Shown one piece after another: positions 52,086 to 61,728 of a DNA stretch of 64,000 nucleotides (position 1 is the stretch's first letter; every line of letters starts with the position of its first letter). This stretch comes from Asticcacaulis machinosus (GTDB taxonomy: Bacteria; Pseudomonadota; Alphaproteobacteria; Caulobacterales; Caulobacteraceae). The stretch spans positions 186,001 through 250,000 of the forward strand of contig NZ_JAQQKV010000001.1 of the NCBI RefSeq assembly GCF_028550435.1. The letters are read 5' to 3'. The notes below the pieces were generated by a model, which saw only the letters and a program-made list of their open reading frames with translations, ran no database searches and was not told where the DNA came from. Both the position numbers and the translations under genes were made by a program.

Positions 52086-52874
52086 TCATTCGGTCGCGGC
52101 GTAAATCATGATGCCGGTGGCCACTGAAAGGTTCAGGCTATCGGCACGGCCACGCATAGGGATCTTGACGTGAGTATCGCAGATAGCCGCAACCTCAGCG
52201 CTAAGGCCGGACTGTTCGGTGCCCATCAGGATCAGGGTTGGCCGCTGATAAGGAGCAGAGCGGTGATCGTGGCTGGCCGTTAAAAGTGTGCCGACTACCG
52301 AGCCTGTCCAGCGCGCACGATCCGCTATAAATTCGGCCTGAGTGCATTTGACAATCGGTAGAGCAAAGATTGACCCCATAGTCGCGCGCACGGTTTCGAC
52401 TGAAAACGGGTCAACGCAATCGCCAATGAGAATGACGCCGCCAATACCTGCTGCATCGGCTGTGCGGATAATGGTGCCAAGATTGCCCGGATCACGCACC
52501 TGCTCAAGCGCCACCCAAACGTCGTTGTCCGTGGGGGTGATATCGCTGAGAGTTTTGATGTGCTGAGCAAATACCCCAATAACCATCTGAGGGTTATCCT
52601 TGCGGGATATTTTTTCTAATATTTCTCGGGTTACTTCAAGAACCTGACCACGGGCTTTAAGTGTCTGGTCAATGGCGCGGGTCAGAAGCGGATGGCGGTC
52701 AGCATCCTTGCCATAGACCAGAATTTGCGGTGAGAAGCCCTGATCCAGCGCGTCAATAATGATCTTCAGGCCCTCGGCAAGGAACTGCTGTGTTTCCTCA
52801 CGCGTTTTACGCATGTGCAGGGCGCGGATATCTTTTATGGTTTGGTTGGTAAGCGAAGTAATCTCTTTTATCAT
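52086..52874 (-). CDS. TrmH family RNA methyltransferase
   Basis: A 262-residue SPOUT-class methyltransferase. An N-terminal substrate-binding domain (residues 1-100) precedes the knotted domain with EQVRDPGNLGTIIRTADAAG (motif 1), LILMGTEQSGLS (motif 2) and IPMRGRADSLNLSVATGIMIY (motif 3). It probably 2'-O-methylates a ribose in rRNA or tRNA. It starts four bases after the stop of the methyltransferase gene upstream, with which it forms an operon. Confidence 0.93.
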   Translation of the reverse strand: MIKEITSLTNQTIKDIRALHMRKTREETQQFLAEGLKIIIDALDQGFSPQILVYGKDADRHPLLTRAIDQTLKARGQVLEVTREILEKISRKDNPQMVIGVFAQHIKTLSDITPTDNDVWVALEQVRDPGNLGTIIRTADAAGIGGVILIGDCVDPFSVETVRATMGSIFALPIVKCTQAEFIADRARWTGSVVGTLLTASHDHRSAPYQRPTLILMGTEQSGLSAEVAAICDTHVKIPMRGRADSLNLSVATGIMIYAATE

Positions 52875-52878
52875 GACC

Positions 52879-53817
52879 TTATGCCTTATCCTTCATCCAA
52901 CGCGCAAAGAAGGAAAGTCCAATTTCGCGTGGGGGCACGGGGCTTAAAGCCATGCCTTTGGGAGCTTTATCCTGCTCAACCAGAGTGAGTTCGCCGTAAT
53001 CAATCTGTCCTCCTTTATCAGGCCCGACGGCTTCGGCCAGAAGGTGCGCCAACGCCGGCCCGGACACCCGCGCGGCATAGGCATTGAGCAGCAGGAATGC
53101 GGCATCGTCCGACAAGAGCTGTGCGCACAGGTCGATCAGTTCCGGCAGGTCTTCAAATAACCGCCAGACTTCGCCGGTTGGGCCACGGCCGTATTTAGGG
53201 GGATCGAGAATGATGCCTTCGTATTTTGAGCCACGCTTGACTTCACGCTGCACATATTTACGGGCATCTTCGCAGATCCAGCGAATAGGGGCATGTTCCA
53301 TGCCTGACAGGGTTGCGTTCTCGCGCGCCCAGCCTACGGATTTCTTTGACGCATCAACATGGGTAACTTTTGCGCCGGCTGCGGCGCAGGCCAGTGAGGC
53401 AACGCCAGTATAACCGAACAGGTTCAGGACGCGCGGTGGCTGCCCTGCCGCGACGCGGCGCTCAATACACTCGGTTTGCCACGCCCAGTTTGCAGCCTGT
53501 TCCGGAAAAAAGGCCAGATGGCGGAATGAGGTGAAGCGGCCATAAAACTTGACCTGATTCCACCCCAGTGCCCATTGATCGGCGGGTTTACGGCTGAATT
53601 GCCAGCGGCCATCATCATCTTCGTCAGTGGGATCGAAAATGGCGTCAGCCTTGTCCCATAAAGCCGGGTATTTAGGCATCCACCAGCACTGGGGTTCCGG
53701 GCGGATAACCAGGTAGTCGCCGTAGCGTTCCAGCTTTTTCCCATTGCCGGAATCGATAAGGGCGTAGTCGGACCAGGCCAGCGTGCGCAGTTGAATGGGG
53801 TGATCAGCAATCATCAT
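52879..53817 (-). CDS. Class I SAM-dependent methyltransferase (RlmI/RlmK-like)
   Basis: A 312-residue methyltransferase with motif I VLNLFGYTGVASLACAAAG (near 145-163), an acidic motif II HVDASKKS, EDARKY and the catalytic DPPKYGRGPTG. The set is that of rRNA m5C methyltransferases related to RlmI and the C-terminal half of RlmKL, but the PUA-like N-terminus of RlmI is missing. The target is not certain. It is co-oriented with and nearly contiguous to the TrmH-type gene, making an RNA-modification pair. Confidence 0.88.
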   Translation of the reverse strand: MMIADHPIQLRTLAWSDYALIDSGNGKKLERYGDYLVIRPEPQCWWMPKYPALWDKADAIFDPTDEDDDGRWQFSRKPADQWALGWNQVKFYGRFTSFRHLAFFPEQAANWAWQTECIERRVAAGQPPRVLNLFGYTGVASLACAAAGAKVTHVDASKKSVGWARENATLSGMEHAPIRWICEDARKYVQREVKRGSKYEGIILDPPKYGRGPTGEVWRLFEDLPELIDLCAQLLSDDAAFLLLNAYAARVSGPALAHLLAEAVGPDKGGQIDYGELTLVEQDKAPKGMALSPVPPREIGLSFFARWMKDKA

Positions 53818-53860
53818 GGCCGCTGATTAGCGCATCAGACGCCGTTGCACCAGAGTTTCT

Positions 53861-55321
53861 CTAACTGATGGCCGCAGGTTTATGATCGGTTTTGTCCCAG
53901 TGAAAAGGCTTGACGATGAGTTGGTAAATCGCATGGGCGGCGCTGATGGATTGCAGGCTCCAATAAAAAGGGGCTGATAGTACATCCTTCAGGCCAAAAG
54001 GCACGCCGGTACGTTGTGCGCCCTGATACAGTGCCAACATGCCGCTTAAGGTGCCAAACAGTAACAGACCCAGATCACGGTAGGCTATTGGGCTAAACTG
54101 CCCCGATAAGGCCTGCAACATAAGGCTTGAGATAACCATGCACGTAAATGGCGCATAGCACAAAGCCGCTAATGTACTTAAGCCTACGCCCAATATCATG
54201 CTGGCCCAGACTTTCAGGCGAAGGGTCGTCGTAAGCCGACTATGAACCAGCAGAGTCTGCATATAGCCTTTGATCCAACGCGTGCGCTGCGGTATCCAGG
54301 TATATATATTCGATGGCGGGGTTTCGATGGTCGGTGCCTTGAGCATGGCGCTAGTATAGCCATATTGCGCCAGCCTTAAGCCCAGATCGGCATCTTCGGT
54401 GACATTGTACGAATCCCACGCGCCGATAGATTTCAGTACTTTGGTGCGGAAATGATTGCTGGTGCCACCCAGAGGGAACGGCAATTTTAAGCGACAGAAC
54501 GCTGGCAGCAGCACATCGAACTGCACTGCGTATTCGGCAGCGAACTGCCGCGCAATAAATCCATCTCCACCCTTGGGCCGCAGAGGCGCCTGAAGACAGG
54601 CTAACGAAGCGTCGCCGGTTTTGCGAGCCCGATCAAACGTGCGGGCGGCTTCCAGCAATTGATCCGGGGCAGGACGGTCTTCGGCGTCATAGATAACCAC
54701 AAGTTCGCCAGTCGCTTGTTTAAGCGTATAATTCAGAGCACGGGGTTTGGTTCGGGGTGTGCCAGGCGGTACGATTACCAAGTGCATGTAGTCAGGCAGG
54801 TTTTGGGCTTTAAAAGCGGCGATAGTCTCTTCATCGTCAGCTTCAAGTGCGTAGAGTATTTCAAGGTTTTCGCGCGGATACACAAGGTTTGATAACGCCC
54901 CAACCAATTGTGGGACGATCAAAGCTTCGCGGTAAAGAGCCACAATGACGCTGTAACGCGGCAGGTTTTCGTTAGAGGCTTCGAGAAAGGGGTCTGAAAC
55001 CGTTATGGGCTTGGGCATTAAGGTGGCCAGAAATCTTACGCCCGCGCCGGTCGTAAAACTGATCCAGCAAAACCAGTAAAGTCCGCTGATGAGACCGGAA
55101 GGTGCGCTAAATGCCGCCCATATAATGAGGGCTGTTACGGTTAATGCCAGAAACAACTGGGCTGTTGATGGCCCGGTACGGGCTGAAAATGCCTCGGGCA
55201 AGGGCGTTATCGGCGCCGGCTTGGGAACGGGGAAAGCTGATTTTATCGAAGGAATAAAGGGCGCTTGGGGCCTGACGTAACCTTTGAGCCATTTTTCCTT
55301 GAAAGCATCAGCGGTTGCCAT
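53861..55321 (-). CDS. Family 2 membrane glycosyltransferase
   Basis: 486 residues from the ATG at 55321, which has GGGGGAT seven bases before it; an ATG at 55354 is possible but lacks a ribosome site. Two N-terminal helices (about 60-105) are followed by a GT-A domain: VIVALYREALIVPQLV, the DAED motif (UDP-sugar and metal binding), TEDADLG (catalytic base) and QRTRWIKGYMQT (the Q-x-x-R-W of processive enzymes). Two to four helices close the protein. This fits polymerising enzymes such as the XagB or cellulose-synthase-like group. A surface polysaccharide role is inferred; no partner genes are adjacent. Confidence 0.88.
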   Translation of the reverse strand: MATADAFKEKWLKGYVRPQAPFIPSIKSAFPVPKPAPITPLPEAFSARTGPSTAQLFLALTVTALIIWAAFSAPSGLISGLYWFCWISFTTGAGVRFLATLMPKPITVSDPFLEASNENLPRYSVIVALYREALIVPQLVGALSNLVYPRENLEILYALEADDEETIAAFKAQNLPDYMHLVIVPPGTPRTKPRALNYTLKQATGELVVIYDAEDRPAPDQLLEAARTFDRARKTGDASLACLQAPLRPKGGDGFIARQFAAEYAVQFDVLLPAFCRLKLPFPLGGTSNHFRTKVLKSIGAWDSYNVTEDADLGLRLAQYGYTSAMLKAPTIETPPSNIYTWIPQRTRWIKGYMQTLLVHSRLTTTLRLKVWASMILGVGLSTLAALCYAPFTCMVISSLMLQALSGQFSPIAYRDLGLLLFGTLSGMLALYQGAQRTGVPFGLKDVLSAPFYWSLQSISAAHAIYQLIVKPFHWDKTDHKPAAIS

Positions 55322-55418
55322 GCTATATCCCCCCGATCGCATAGCATTTTGCATCGCGATAATGGTTAATAAAGTATAAATTCAACCTACAGGCAACCTA
55401 TTGGGGGTAGTGTCGCGC

Positions 55419-56216
55419 GTGACGGGATTCAGGCTTGGGTTGTTTTTTGCGGTTCTGCTCCTTTGCGGGCCGAGGGCTTATGCTGAGACGTTAGGGCGCG
55501 TTGTGTCGCTTGATATGTGTGCAGATCAGTACGCACTTGGTCTTTTACCGCGTTCGGCTATTGCGGCTCTGTCTCAGCGGGCGATGCACGAAGATTCGTA
55601 CTATCGTGAACAGGCCCGTAATATTCCCCGCTACCGTCCCAGTCTCGAAGCCATTCTGGCGCTTAAGCCAACGGCTGTGCTGAGGACATGGGGAGGGGAT
55701 GCACGTCTGGTGGAAAGCCTAAAAAATCGAGGCATAGACGTAATCCAGATAGAAGACGCTGCCGATTTTTCGACGGCACGGGCTGAGCTGTTGCGTATCG
55801 GCACGCGTTTGGGCCAGCCGAAAAAAGCCGGGATTGAAGCGCGTCGTATGGATGTGGCTGTGGCGGCGATTTCACGTCAGGGGCGAGGCCGCACCGTTTT
55901 ATATTATACCCCATCCGGCTACACGGCGGGGCCTGAGACATGGGTGGGCGGCGTGCTAAAGCATATGGGATATGCGGTTATATCTTCGGAAGATTATTAT
56001 AGTTATTTGTCGCCTGAATTGTTTGTGAAACTGAACCCAGATGTTTATGCGCTTGGGTTTTACGAAGACAAATACGCTATGCGTCGTGTTGCGGGGCGGC
56101 ATCCGCTTGTGCGTCGTAAAATTGCCAGTCGCGAGACACTTGTGCTACCGGCACCTGCGATTGCTTGCAATGCCTGGTACAGCCCTGTCGCTGTAAATGA
56201 GAGTCTGAAAAGATGA
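55419..56216 (+). CDS. ABC transporter substrate-binding protein (BtuF/FecB-like)
   Basis: About 265 residues. A GTG at 55419 with GGGGG upstream is chosen; a TTG at 55401 and a GTG at 55410 are possible. A signal peptide (hydrophobic FRLGLFFAVLLLCG, cleavage after AYA) precedes the fold. GRVVSLDMCADQYALGLLP and IPRYRPSLEAILALKPTAVL are the usual N-lobe segments of class III cobalamin and siderophore-binding proteins, and AGPETWVGGVLKHMG is typical of the second lobe. It overlaps the permease gene by four bases. Substrate (B12-like or iron chelate) is unknown; no riboswitch or TonB receptor is adjacent. Confidence 0.88.
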   Translation: MTGFRLGLFFAVLLLCGPRAYAETLGRVVSLDMCADQYALGLLPRSAIAALSQRAMHEDSYYREQARNIPRYRPSLEAILALKPTAVLRTWGGDARLVESLKNRGIDVIQIEDAADFSTARAELLRIGTRLGQPKKAGIEARRMDVAVAAISRQGRGRTVLYYTPSGYTAGPETWVGGVLKHMGYAVISSEDYYSYLSPELFVKLNPDVYALGFYEDKYAMRRVAGRHPLVRRKIASRETLVLPAPAIACNAWYSPVAVNESLKR

Positions 56217-57199
56217 TAACTTCAGCGCGCATGATCTTTGTTTTCTCAGGTGTAAGTTTGTTGCTGCTGGCGGCCTTGCTACTGGTGGGCGACGTGGCTT
56301 TGAGTCCCGACGATTATGTAATGGCGGTGATGATGCCGAAGTCTTTGAACGGTGATATTTTGTGGGGCATAAGATTGCCGCGAAATTTGTGCGCCTGGGG
56401 GGTGGGCGCCATGTTGGGCATAGCCGGTGCGGTCATGCAGGGTCTGCTGCGTAATCCGTTAGCGGAGCCGGGTATATTAGGTGTGTCATCCGGTGCTGGT
56501 TTGGGCGCTTCGGTGGCCATAGTCATGGGTGTCGGGTTGGTGCCTTTTGCCGTCGAGGCCAGCGCCTTAGTGGTGTCTCTGATGATGTCGGCGGTGTTGA
56601 TTGCTTTTGTGGCCCGGTTTCCGGATCGGCAGGCGCTTATCTTGCTAGGGGTTGGTATATCGAGCCTGTGTGGGGCCTTGATGGCGCTGGTGTTTAATCT
56701 GTCGCCGTCACCGGTGACGACTACTGAAATTCTGGGCTGGCTGATGGGCTCTGTCGAAAACCGTAGCTGGCAGGATGCGGCTTTGTGCTTGGCAGGCCTG
56801 GCCGTTGCGGTGTGGCTTGTGCCGCGATTAAGGGCTGGCCTAAGGTTACTGACATTGGGTGAGGAAACCGCCCAGAGCATGGGAATGAATATCCGGCATG
56901 TCACTTTGATTGGGGTTATCACCGCGTCTGTTCTGGCAGGGCTTTCGGTAGCTGTGGCCGGTATTATCGGGTTTGTCGGGCTTGCTGCACCGCATTTTGT
57001 GCGGGCGCTTGGCTTGCGTGATCCTTACGGCGTAATCTGGCCGTCAGGTTTGGCGGGCGGTACGATGGTGCTGATGGCGGATGGCCTTATCAGGGTTATG
57101 CCCGCCAGCGGGGATATTCGCTTAGGGGTTCTGACCTCCCTGATCGGCGCGCCGTTGTTTGCGCTCATAGCGTACAAAAGTGCGAAGTCATGGGCGTGA
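56213..57199 (+). CDS. FecCD-type ABC transporter permease
   Basis: A 328-residue permease with about ten helices. The IRLPRNLCAWGVGAMLGIAG, GAVMQGLLRNPLAEPGILGVSSGAG and GFVGLAAPHFVRALG segments are diagnostic for FecCD/BtuC. It starts with an ATGA overlap with the substrate-binding gene and ends inside a 14-bp tandem repeat that leads to the ATPase gene. Confidence 0.95.
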   Translation: MITSARMIFVFSGVSLLLLAALLLVGDVALSPDDYVMAVMMPKSLNGDILWGIRLPRNLCAWGVGAMLGIAGAVMQGLLRNPLAEPGILGVSSGAGLGASVAIVMGVGLVPFAVEASALVVSLMMSAVLIAFVARFPDRQALILLGVGISSLCGALMALVFNLSPSPVTTTEILGWLMGSVENRSWQDAALCLAGLAVAVWLVPRLRAGLRLLTLGEETAQSMGMNIRHVTLIGVITASVLAGLSVAVAGIIGFVGLAAPHFVRALGLRDPYGVIWPSGLAGGTMVLMADGLIRVMPASGDIRLGVLTSLIGAPLFALIAYKSAKSWA

Positions 57200-57239
57200 A
57201 GTCATGGGCGTGAAGTGATGGGCGTGAAGTGATGGGCGT
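57184..57239 (+). repeat. Four-copy 14-bp tandem repeat between permease and ATPase genes
   Basis: Four head-to-tail copies of GAAGTSATGGGCGT (S = C in copies 1-2, G in copies 3-4). Copy 1 encodes the last codons of the permease. Copies 2-4 each contain an ATG that opens a frame of four codons (M-G-V-K) closing on TGA, and from copy 2 on each TGA shares a base with the next ATG (TGATG). The last one (ATG at 57232) ends at TGA 57247-57249, overlapping the ATPase start (ATGA). Confidence 0.95.
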
Positions 57240-57245
57240 AACAAT

Positions 57246-58004
57246 ATGATCGATATACGTAATCTTGACATCGATATGGGTCGCTCACGAGTCGTCAGTA
57301 AGTTGACGGCGCGCTTTGAGACCGGCCGATTACATGCGATCATTGGTCCTAATGGTGCAGGTAAAACCAGTCTGCTGAAAGCTATATGTGGCCTGCTGCC
57401 CAGTGCGGCTGGTACAATCAGGCTTGCCGGGCATGACCTGTCTGCACTCAGTTTGCAAGAGCGAGCGCGGCTTATGGCCTACTTGCCTCAGGAGCGCACC
57501 ATTGCCTGGGATCTTAAAGCCATAGATATCGCAGCACTCGGCTGTGCGGGGCTGTCGGCAGAGGATAGCCGCAGGCATGCGCAGCAGCAACTTGTGGTCA
57601 TGGGGTTGTCGGATAAGGCCGAAAACAGTGTCTTCAGCCTGTCTGGCGGGCAACGCGCGCGGGTGCTATTGGCGCGTCTGTTGGCAACGGACGCCAAAAT
57701 CTATTGCCTTGATGAGCCTCTGACGGCGCTTGATCCGGCCTGGCAGAGGCGGATGCTGGAGGTGCTTAAGGCGCGTGCGGTGCAAGGCTGTACTGTCATT
57801 GTGAGCATACACGATATCGGATTGGCGGCGCAGTTTGCCGATGATCTGTGGGTGCTGGATCAGGGGCGATTAGTGGCGCACGGCGTGCCAGAAGTGGCAC
57901 TGTCCGACGATGTGCTGCGACAGGTTTTTAACATTACCGGCATGTTTACTGATGGGCGCCACCTGAGGATTGATCCGAAGGCGCTGCCGGAGCACAGCGC
58001 CTAA
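57246..58004 (+). CDS. ABC transporter ATP-binding protein
   Basis: A 252-residue ATPase of the FepC/BtuD type: Walker A GPNGAGKTS (residues 34-42), Q-loop YLPQERTIAWD, the signature as SLSGGQRARVLLARLLA, and Walker B IYCLDEPLTALD with the H-loop SIHD. No independent ribosome site is visible; the start overlaps the stop of a mini-ORF from the upstream repeat, suggesting coupled translation. Its stop overlaps by four bases that of the convergent transglycosylase gene. Confidence 0.95.
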   Translation: MIDIRNLDIDMGRSRVVSKLTARFETGRLHAIIGPNGAGKTSLLKAICGLLPSAAGTIRLAGHDLSALSLQERARLMAYLPQERTIAWDLKAIDIAALGCAGLSAEDSRRHAQQQLVVMGLSDKAENSVFSLSGGQRARVLLARLLATDAKIYCLDEPLTALDPAWQRRMLEVLKARAVQGCTVIVSIHDIGLAAQFADDLWVLDQGRLVAHGVPEVALSDDVLRQVFNITGMFTDGRHLRIDPKALPEHSA

Positions 58005-60190
58005 TTGCCGCTCTGCTTCTTAAGGTCGAGATAGTTGATCGGCCCGGACGGCGTTTCACCTGTGCCGCTATCATCCTCAGACAAAGGCGTGTAAGTAATA
58101 ATCATGCCGCGTTTCAGATCGGCCATAGGTCGCAAAACCGCCTGCCCGCCATTAAGACGGGCACGATAAACCTGCATGTTTTCCATAACTCGCATCATAT
58201 AGTTACGGGTTTCTGTGAACTGTGCGCACTCAATGAACATGATCGGATCGCCACCATCGCCGCGCGGATCAGCGCATTCTGTAATCCAGCGCGGGGGGCG
58301 GTTTGGGCCAGCATTATAACCGGCGGCAGCCATGACATAGGAGCCACCGAAACGATCCACCAGTTCACCCAGATGATAGGCGCCCAGCGTCATATTAAAT
58401 TCCGGCTCATATAGCTTAGCGTCGGAATAGCTGAGCGACATGCGCCGGGCTACAGCACGTGCGGTTGGTGGAATAAGCTGCATCATGCCGCGGGCATTGG
58501 CATGGGAGCGCACCATCGGATCGAAGCCGCTTTCCTGACGGGTAATGGCCAGCACAAAGGCATTTTCGGGAGCCTTAACATTGGGAACGGCTCGCAATGG
58601 ATAGGCGCGTTCCGGCAGGTAAAAGCCGCGCTGCATGGAGACCCGCGCGATACGCATGGCCGTGTCCTGCGTGTCATAGGTGCTGGCCAGATCGACCAGA
58701 AGGGCCTGTTCTTCGGCGTTAGGCAATACGTCATCCAGCGCCAGCACCATGCCGCGGAACAGGTCGCGTTCGCCCATACTGCCCAAAATGCGGGCGGCTT
58801 TGGTCATGTCGCGGTTGTTAAACCGGTCACGGTCAGCGGCGGTGGGAACAGGATCCTTGGTCAGGATGATATGAGCGTGCCCTGCTTTTTCAGCCGCTAA
58901 CTGGCCATAGAAGCTGTAGATGTACTGGCCGCCTTCCTGATAGTTCAGTTGCGCATTGGCGGCATCGCCGGCCGTTTCATAGGCGCGGCCCAGCCAGTAG
59001 TGCGCACGTCCCTGAGTGATGGGAGACGTTCCCGCCCCTTCGAGCGACTGGAAATGGGCAATGGCGCGGGCGGGGTCATTCAGCTTTGTCAGGGCCATCC
59101 AGCCCGCGAAAAATTCAGCCTCAGCCTTTTTCTCGCCATTGGGAAAACCGCCATTATTCATGGCGTTATAGGCGGCGCGATAATCCTTAGCCTTAAGCGC
59201 CTCGCGGAAATAGCTCAGGCGTTCAACCCACAGATTGTTTATGGCGGCGTCATTTTGAGGGGCTGCCGGAAACTGCATCAGTAGCGGAAAACCAAGAGGC
59301 TCAAGGTCTTTTTTGCGCAGAAAGCGCGCCCGCTCATAGGCCAGAACACTGTTGTTGGGTGACAGCGCCAAGGCCGCCTCCCATTTTTGGGTGGCATCGG
59401 CAGTACCCGCGCGCAGTGCAAAGGCGGCCTGCGCCACGGCGCGGTCACCGTCGCTGACATAATCCAGCATAGCGCGGGATGCCGGACCCTGTGGCCCCAG
59501 AAGCAGGCTGTTCAGACGGGCGACATGATCTTCCTGCGTCAGATATTTGCCGAACAAACCGTAAAAGCGCTGCTGATCCAGAGCCTCAAAGCTTTGATCC
59601 CGCCACCAGAAACGGGCTGTGGCGCGGGCGTCTTCGGTCTTACCCAGTTGGTCGTAGGCCATAATCAGCGCAATGGCACCGTCAACGGTCATAGGTGGCG
59701 CGCCGTTGAACCAATCCACCACCTGTTGCGGGCTTAAGCCTGAGGTCGAAATCAGTTTTTCGGCGGCCAGAACCCGGCGCGATTCGCGCGGCCAGCCGAT
59801 AAGATCACGGCGGGCGGCATCTAACGTAGCGAATCCGTAGATTGACGCGCCTTCATTATCGAGGATGTTCCACAGCACAATCTTACGCGCCACCGGATCG
59901 TTCAGGCTGTTACGCAGGGATTCGGCCAGAGAAAAATTACCCGACTTCACAGCCCGCAGCGCCGACTGCAACGTTTCCATCTCAGCTTGCGGTAAAGCGG
60001 CGGGCTGATACGGGCGTGCGGTCGATGTGGAATCTATGGCGCGTGATTCGGCGGTCTCCACCGCATCTTCCTGCGCTTTTTCGATCGCGAATGCGCCGGT
60101 TCCGGCAAGCGTCAGGCTACCGGCGACTATGACAACCCATTTTGAAATGCCGGAGCTGAGCAGGGTTTTCAAGGCGGGTTTTATCATCAT
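58001..60190 (-). CDS. Soluble-type lytic murein transglycosylase (Slt70-like)
   Basis: A 729-residue periplasmic enzyme. An N-terminal hydrophobic segment (residues 20-38) serves as signal or anchor. A long alpha-superhelical U-domain (about 60-540, tetratricopeptide-like repeats) precedes the goose-lysozyme-like catalytic domain: ITRQESGFDP with the catalytic glutamate near residue 555, ARGMMQLIPPTA, and MAAAGYNAGPNRPPRWI. It cleaves peptidoglycan with formation of anhydromuramic ends. Length is somewhat greater than in E. coli Slt. It is a single gene facing dapA. Confidence 0.94.
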   Translation of the reverse strand: MMIKPALKTLLSSGISKWVVIVAGSLTLAGTGAFAIEKAQEDAVETAESRAIDSTSTARPYQPAALPQAEMETLQSALRAVKSGNFSLAESLRNSLNDPVARKIVLWNILDNEGASIYGFATLDAARRDLIGWPRESRRVLAAEKLISTSGLSPQQVVDWFNGAPPMTVDGAIALIMAYDQLGKTEDARATARFWWRDQSFEALDQQRFYGLFGKYLTQEDHVARLNSLLLGPQGPASRAMLDYVSDGDRAVAQAAFALRAGTADATQKWEAALALSPNNSVLAYERARFLRKKDLEPLGFPLLMQFPAAPQNDAAINNLWVERLSYFREALKAKDYRAAYNAMNNGGFPNGEKKAEAEFFAGWMALTKLNDPARAIAHFQSLEGAGTSPITQGRAHYWLGRAYETAGDAANAQLNYQEGGQYIYSFYGQLAAEKAGHAHIILTKDPVPTAADRDRFNNRDMTKAARILGSMGERDLFRGMVLALDDVLPNAEEQALLVDLASTYDTQDTAMRIARVSMQRGFYLPERAYPLRAVPNVKAPENAFVLAITRQESGFDPMVRSHANARGMMQLIPPTARAVARRMSLSYSDAKLYEPEFNMTLGAYHLGELVDRFGGSYVMAAAGYNAGPNRPPRWITECADPRGDGGDPIMFIECAQFTETRNYMMRVMENMQVYRARLNGGQAVLRPMADLKRGMIITYTPLSEDDSGTGETPSGPINYLDLKKQSGN

Positions 60191-60352
60191 CTTTTATTTC
60201 TCAAAGTCTGTGCGAAAAATAGTGCCAACGACATCATGGCCCAGATTTTTCAATATTGAAACATGGAATTCTTTAAACAAATTCCCAACTAATCATTGCG
60301 GCCCGCGCTTTGTGGTCTTAAGGAATTGCGCAAAGGTTTTACTCAGGATTTT

Positions 60353-61249
60353 ATGTCGATGACCCGCAGTTCAGTTCCGCTTTTTCATGGTGTAATTACA
60401 GCCCTGATTACGCCGTTCAAAGACGGTGAGGTGGACTATGCGGCTTTTGAAGCCTTGGTGGAGCACCAGATAAAGTCCGGGGTTCATGGCCTGGTGCCGG
60501 TGGGGACGACGGGTGAAACTTCGACGCTGAGCATGGCTGAGCATAAGTCTATCGTGGAACTTTGTGTCAAAACCGCAGCCGGTCGCGTGAAAGTGATCGC
60601 TGGCGCGGGCTCTAATTCCACCGCCGAAGCGCTGGAACTGACCCAACATGCCAAGGCGGTGGGTGCGGATGCCGCGCTAGTGGTGGCTCCCTATTACAAC
60701 AAGCCGTCTCAGGAGGGCATGTACCAGCACTATAAGCATCTGAACGACAATGTGCAGATTCCGGTAATGATGTATAACGTCCCCGGCCGCACGGTGGTTG
60801 ATTTGTCGAATGCGACCGTGGCGCGCTTGGCGCAATTGCCGAATATTGTCGGTATCAAGGATGCAACGGGCGATCTGGCGCGGGCAAGTATGATGCGGCT
60901 TGAAGTGCCGGACGATTTCGCCCTGATTTCCGGTGATGATCCCACGCTTTTGGGTTACATGGCGCACGGCGGGCATGGGGTGATTTCGGTGACGTCCAAT
61001 GTCGCACCCGCACAGATGGTTGAGCTTTATAACGCTGCGGCGGCAGGTGATTTTGCGACCGCGCGATCCATTCAGGATAAGCTCATCAATCTGCATAAGG
61101 CATTATTTTACGATGCCTCACCGTCGCCGACCAAATATGCTTTAAGCCGTTTGGGACAATGCACGGACGAAGTGCGGCTGCCGATTACGCCGTGTGCGGT
61201 TGATGTGCGGCCGAAGGTCGATGAGGCCATGAGGCTGGCGGGGCTGTAG
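60353..61249 (+). CDS. dapA: 4-hydroxy-tetrahydrodipicolinate synthase
   Basis: 298 residues from the ATG at 60353 with AGGA five bases upstream; the open frame reaches back to 60296, and an ATG two codons later is also possible. The catalytic set is complete: the GTTGE motif with Thr52-Thr53, Tyr141 in MMYNVPGRT, and the Schiff-base lysine Lys169 in VGIKDATGD. It condenses pyruvate with aspartate semialdehyde in lysine and diaminopimelate synthesis. It directly precedes smpB with one base between them. Confidence 0.97.
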   Translation: MSMTRSSVPLFHGVITALITPFKDGEVDYAAFEALVEHQIKSGVHGLVPVGTTGETSTLSMAEHKSIVELCVKTAAGRVKVIAGAGSNSTAEALELTQHAKAVGADAALVVAPYYNKPSQEGMYQHYKHLNDNVQIPVMMYNVPGRTVVDLSNATVARLAQLPNIVGIKDATGDLARASMMRLEVPDDFALISGDDPTLLGYMAHGGHGVISVTSNVAPAQMVELYNAAAAGDFATARSIQDKLINLHKALFYDASPSPTKYALSRLGQCTDEVRLPITPCAVDVRPKVDEAMRLAGL

Positions 61250-61250
61250 T

Positions 61251-61718
61251 ATGGCCGAGCCCACAAACTACAAGGTCATAGCGGAAAATCGCCGCGCCCG
61301 GTTCGATTACTTCTTCGAAGATACGTTTGAGGCCGGCATCGTACTGACCGGCACGGAGGTCAAGTCTCTACGTAATGGCCGGGCGAATATTACCGAATCC
61401 TATGCCAGTGTTGAAGGCACCGATATCGCTCTGATCAATGCCGATATCCCGCCCTATGCCCAAGCTAATCGCTTTAACCACGAGCCGCGCCGTATCCGCA
61501 AACTGCTATTGCACCGTAAGCAGATCGACCGTCTGATGGGGGCGGTGCAGCGCGAAGGCCTGACCATCGTACCGGTTAAGCTCTATTTCAACGAGAAGGG
61601 CTTTGCCAAGCTTCAGATCGCTCTGGCCAAGGGCAAGAAAAATCATGACAAACGCGAAGCTGTGGCCGAACGCGATTGGCAGCGCGATAAGGCGCGGCTT
61701 ATGCGCGATCGGGGCTGA
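61251..61718 (+). CDS. smpB: SsrA-binding protein SmpB
   Basis: A 155-residue tmRNA-binding protein for trans-translation: [54 protein letters not shown] and the basic tail [20 protein letters not shown] are all typical. It works with tmRNA and feeds tagged proteins to ClpXP, encoded earlier in the window. The dapA-smpB order is common in alphaproteobacteria. Confidence 0.98.
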   Translation: MAEPTNYKVIAENRRARFDYFFEDTFEAGIVLTGTEVKSLRNGRANITESYASVEGTDIALINADIPPYAQANRFNHEPRRIRKLLLHRKQIDRLMGAVQREGLTIVPVKLYFNEKGFAKLQIALAKGKKNHDKREAVAERDWQRDKARLMRDRG

Positions 61719-61728
61719 TTAGACCAGA

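Noticed and set aside
55366-55380. CtrA-like site TTAA-N7-TAAA between the glycosyltransferase and ABC transporter genes
   Set aside because: One half-site has a mismatch and short A+T-rich matches are expected by chance; no second site nearby.
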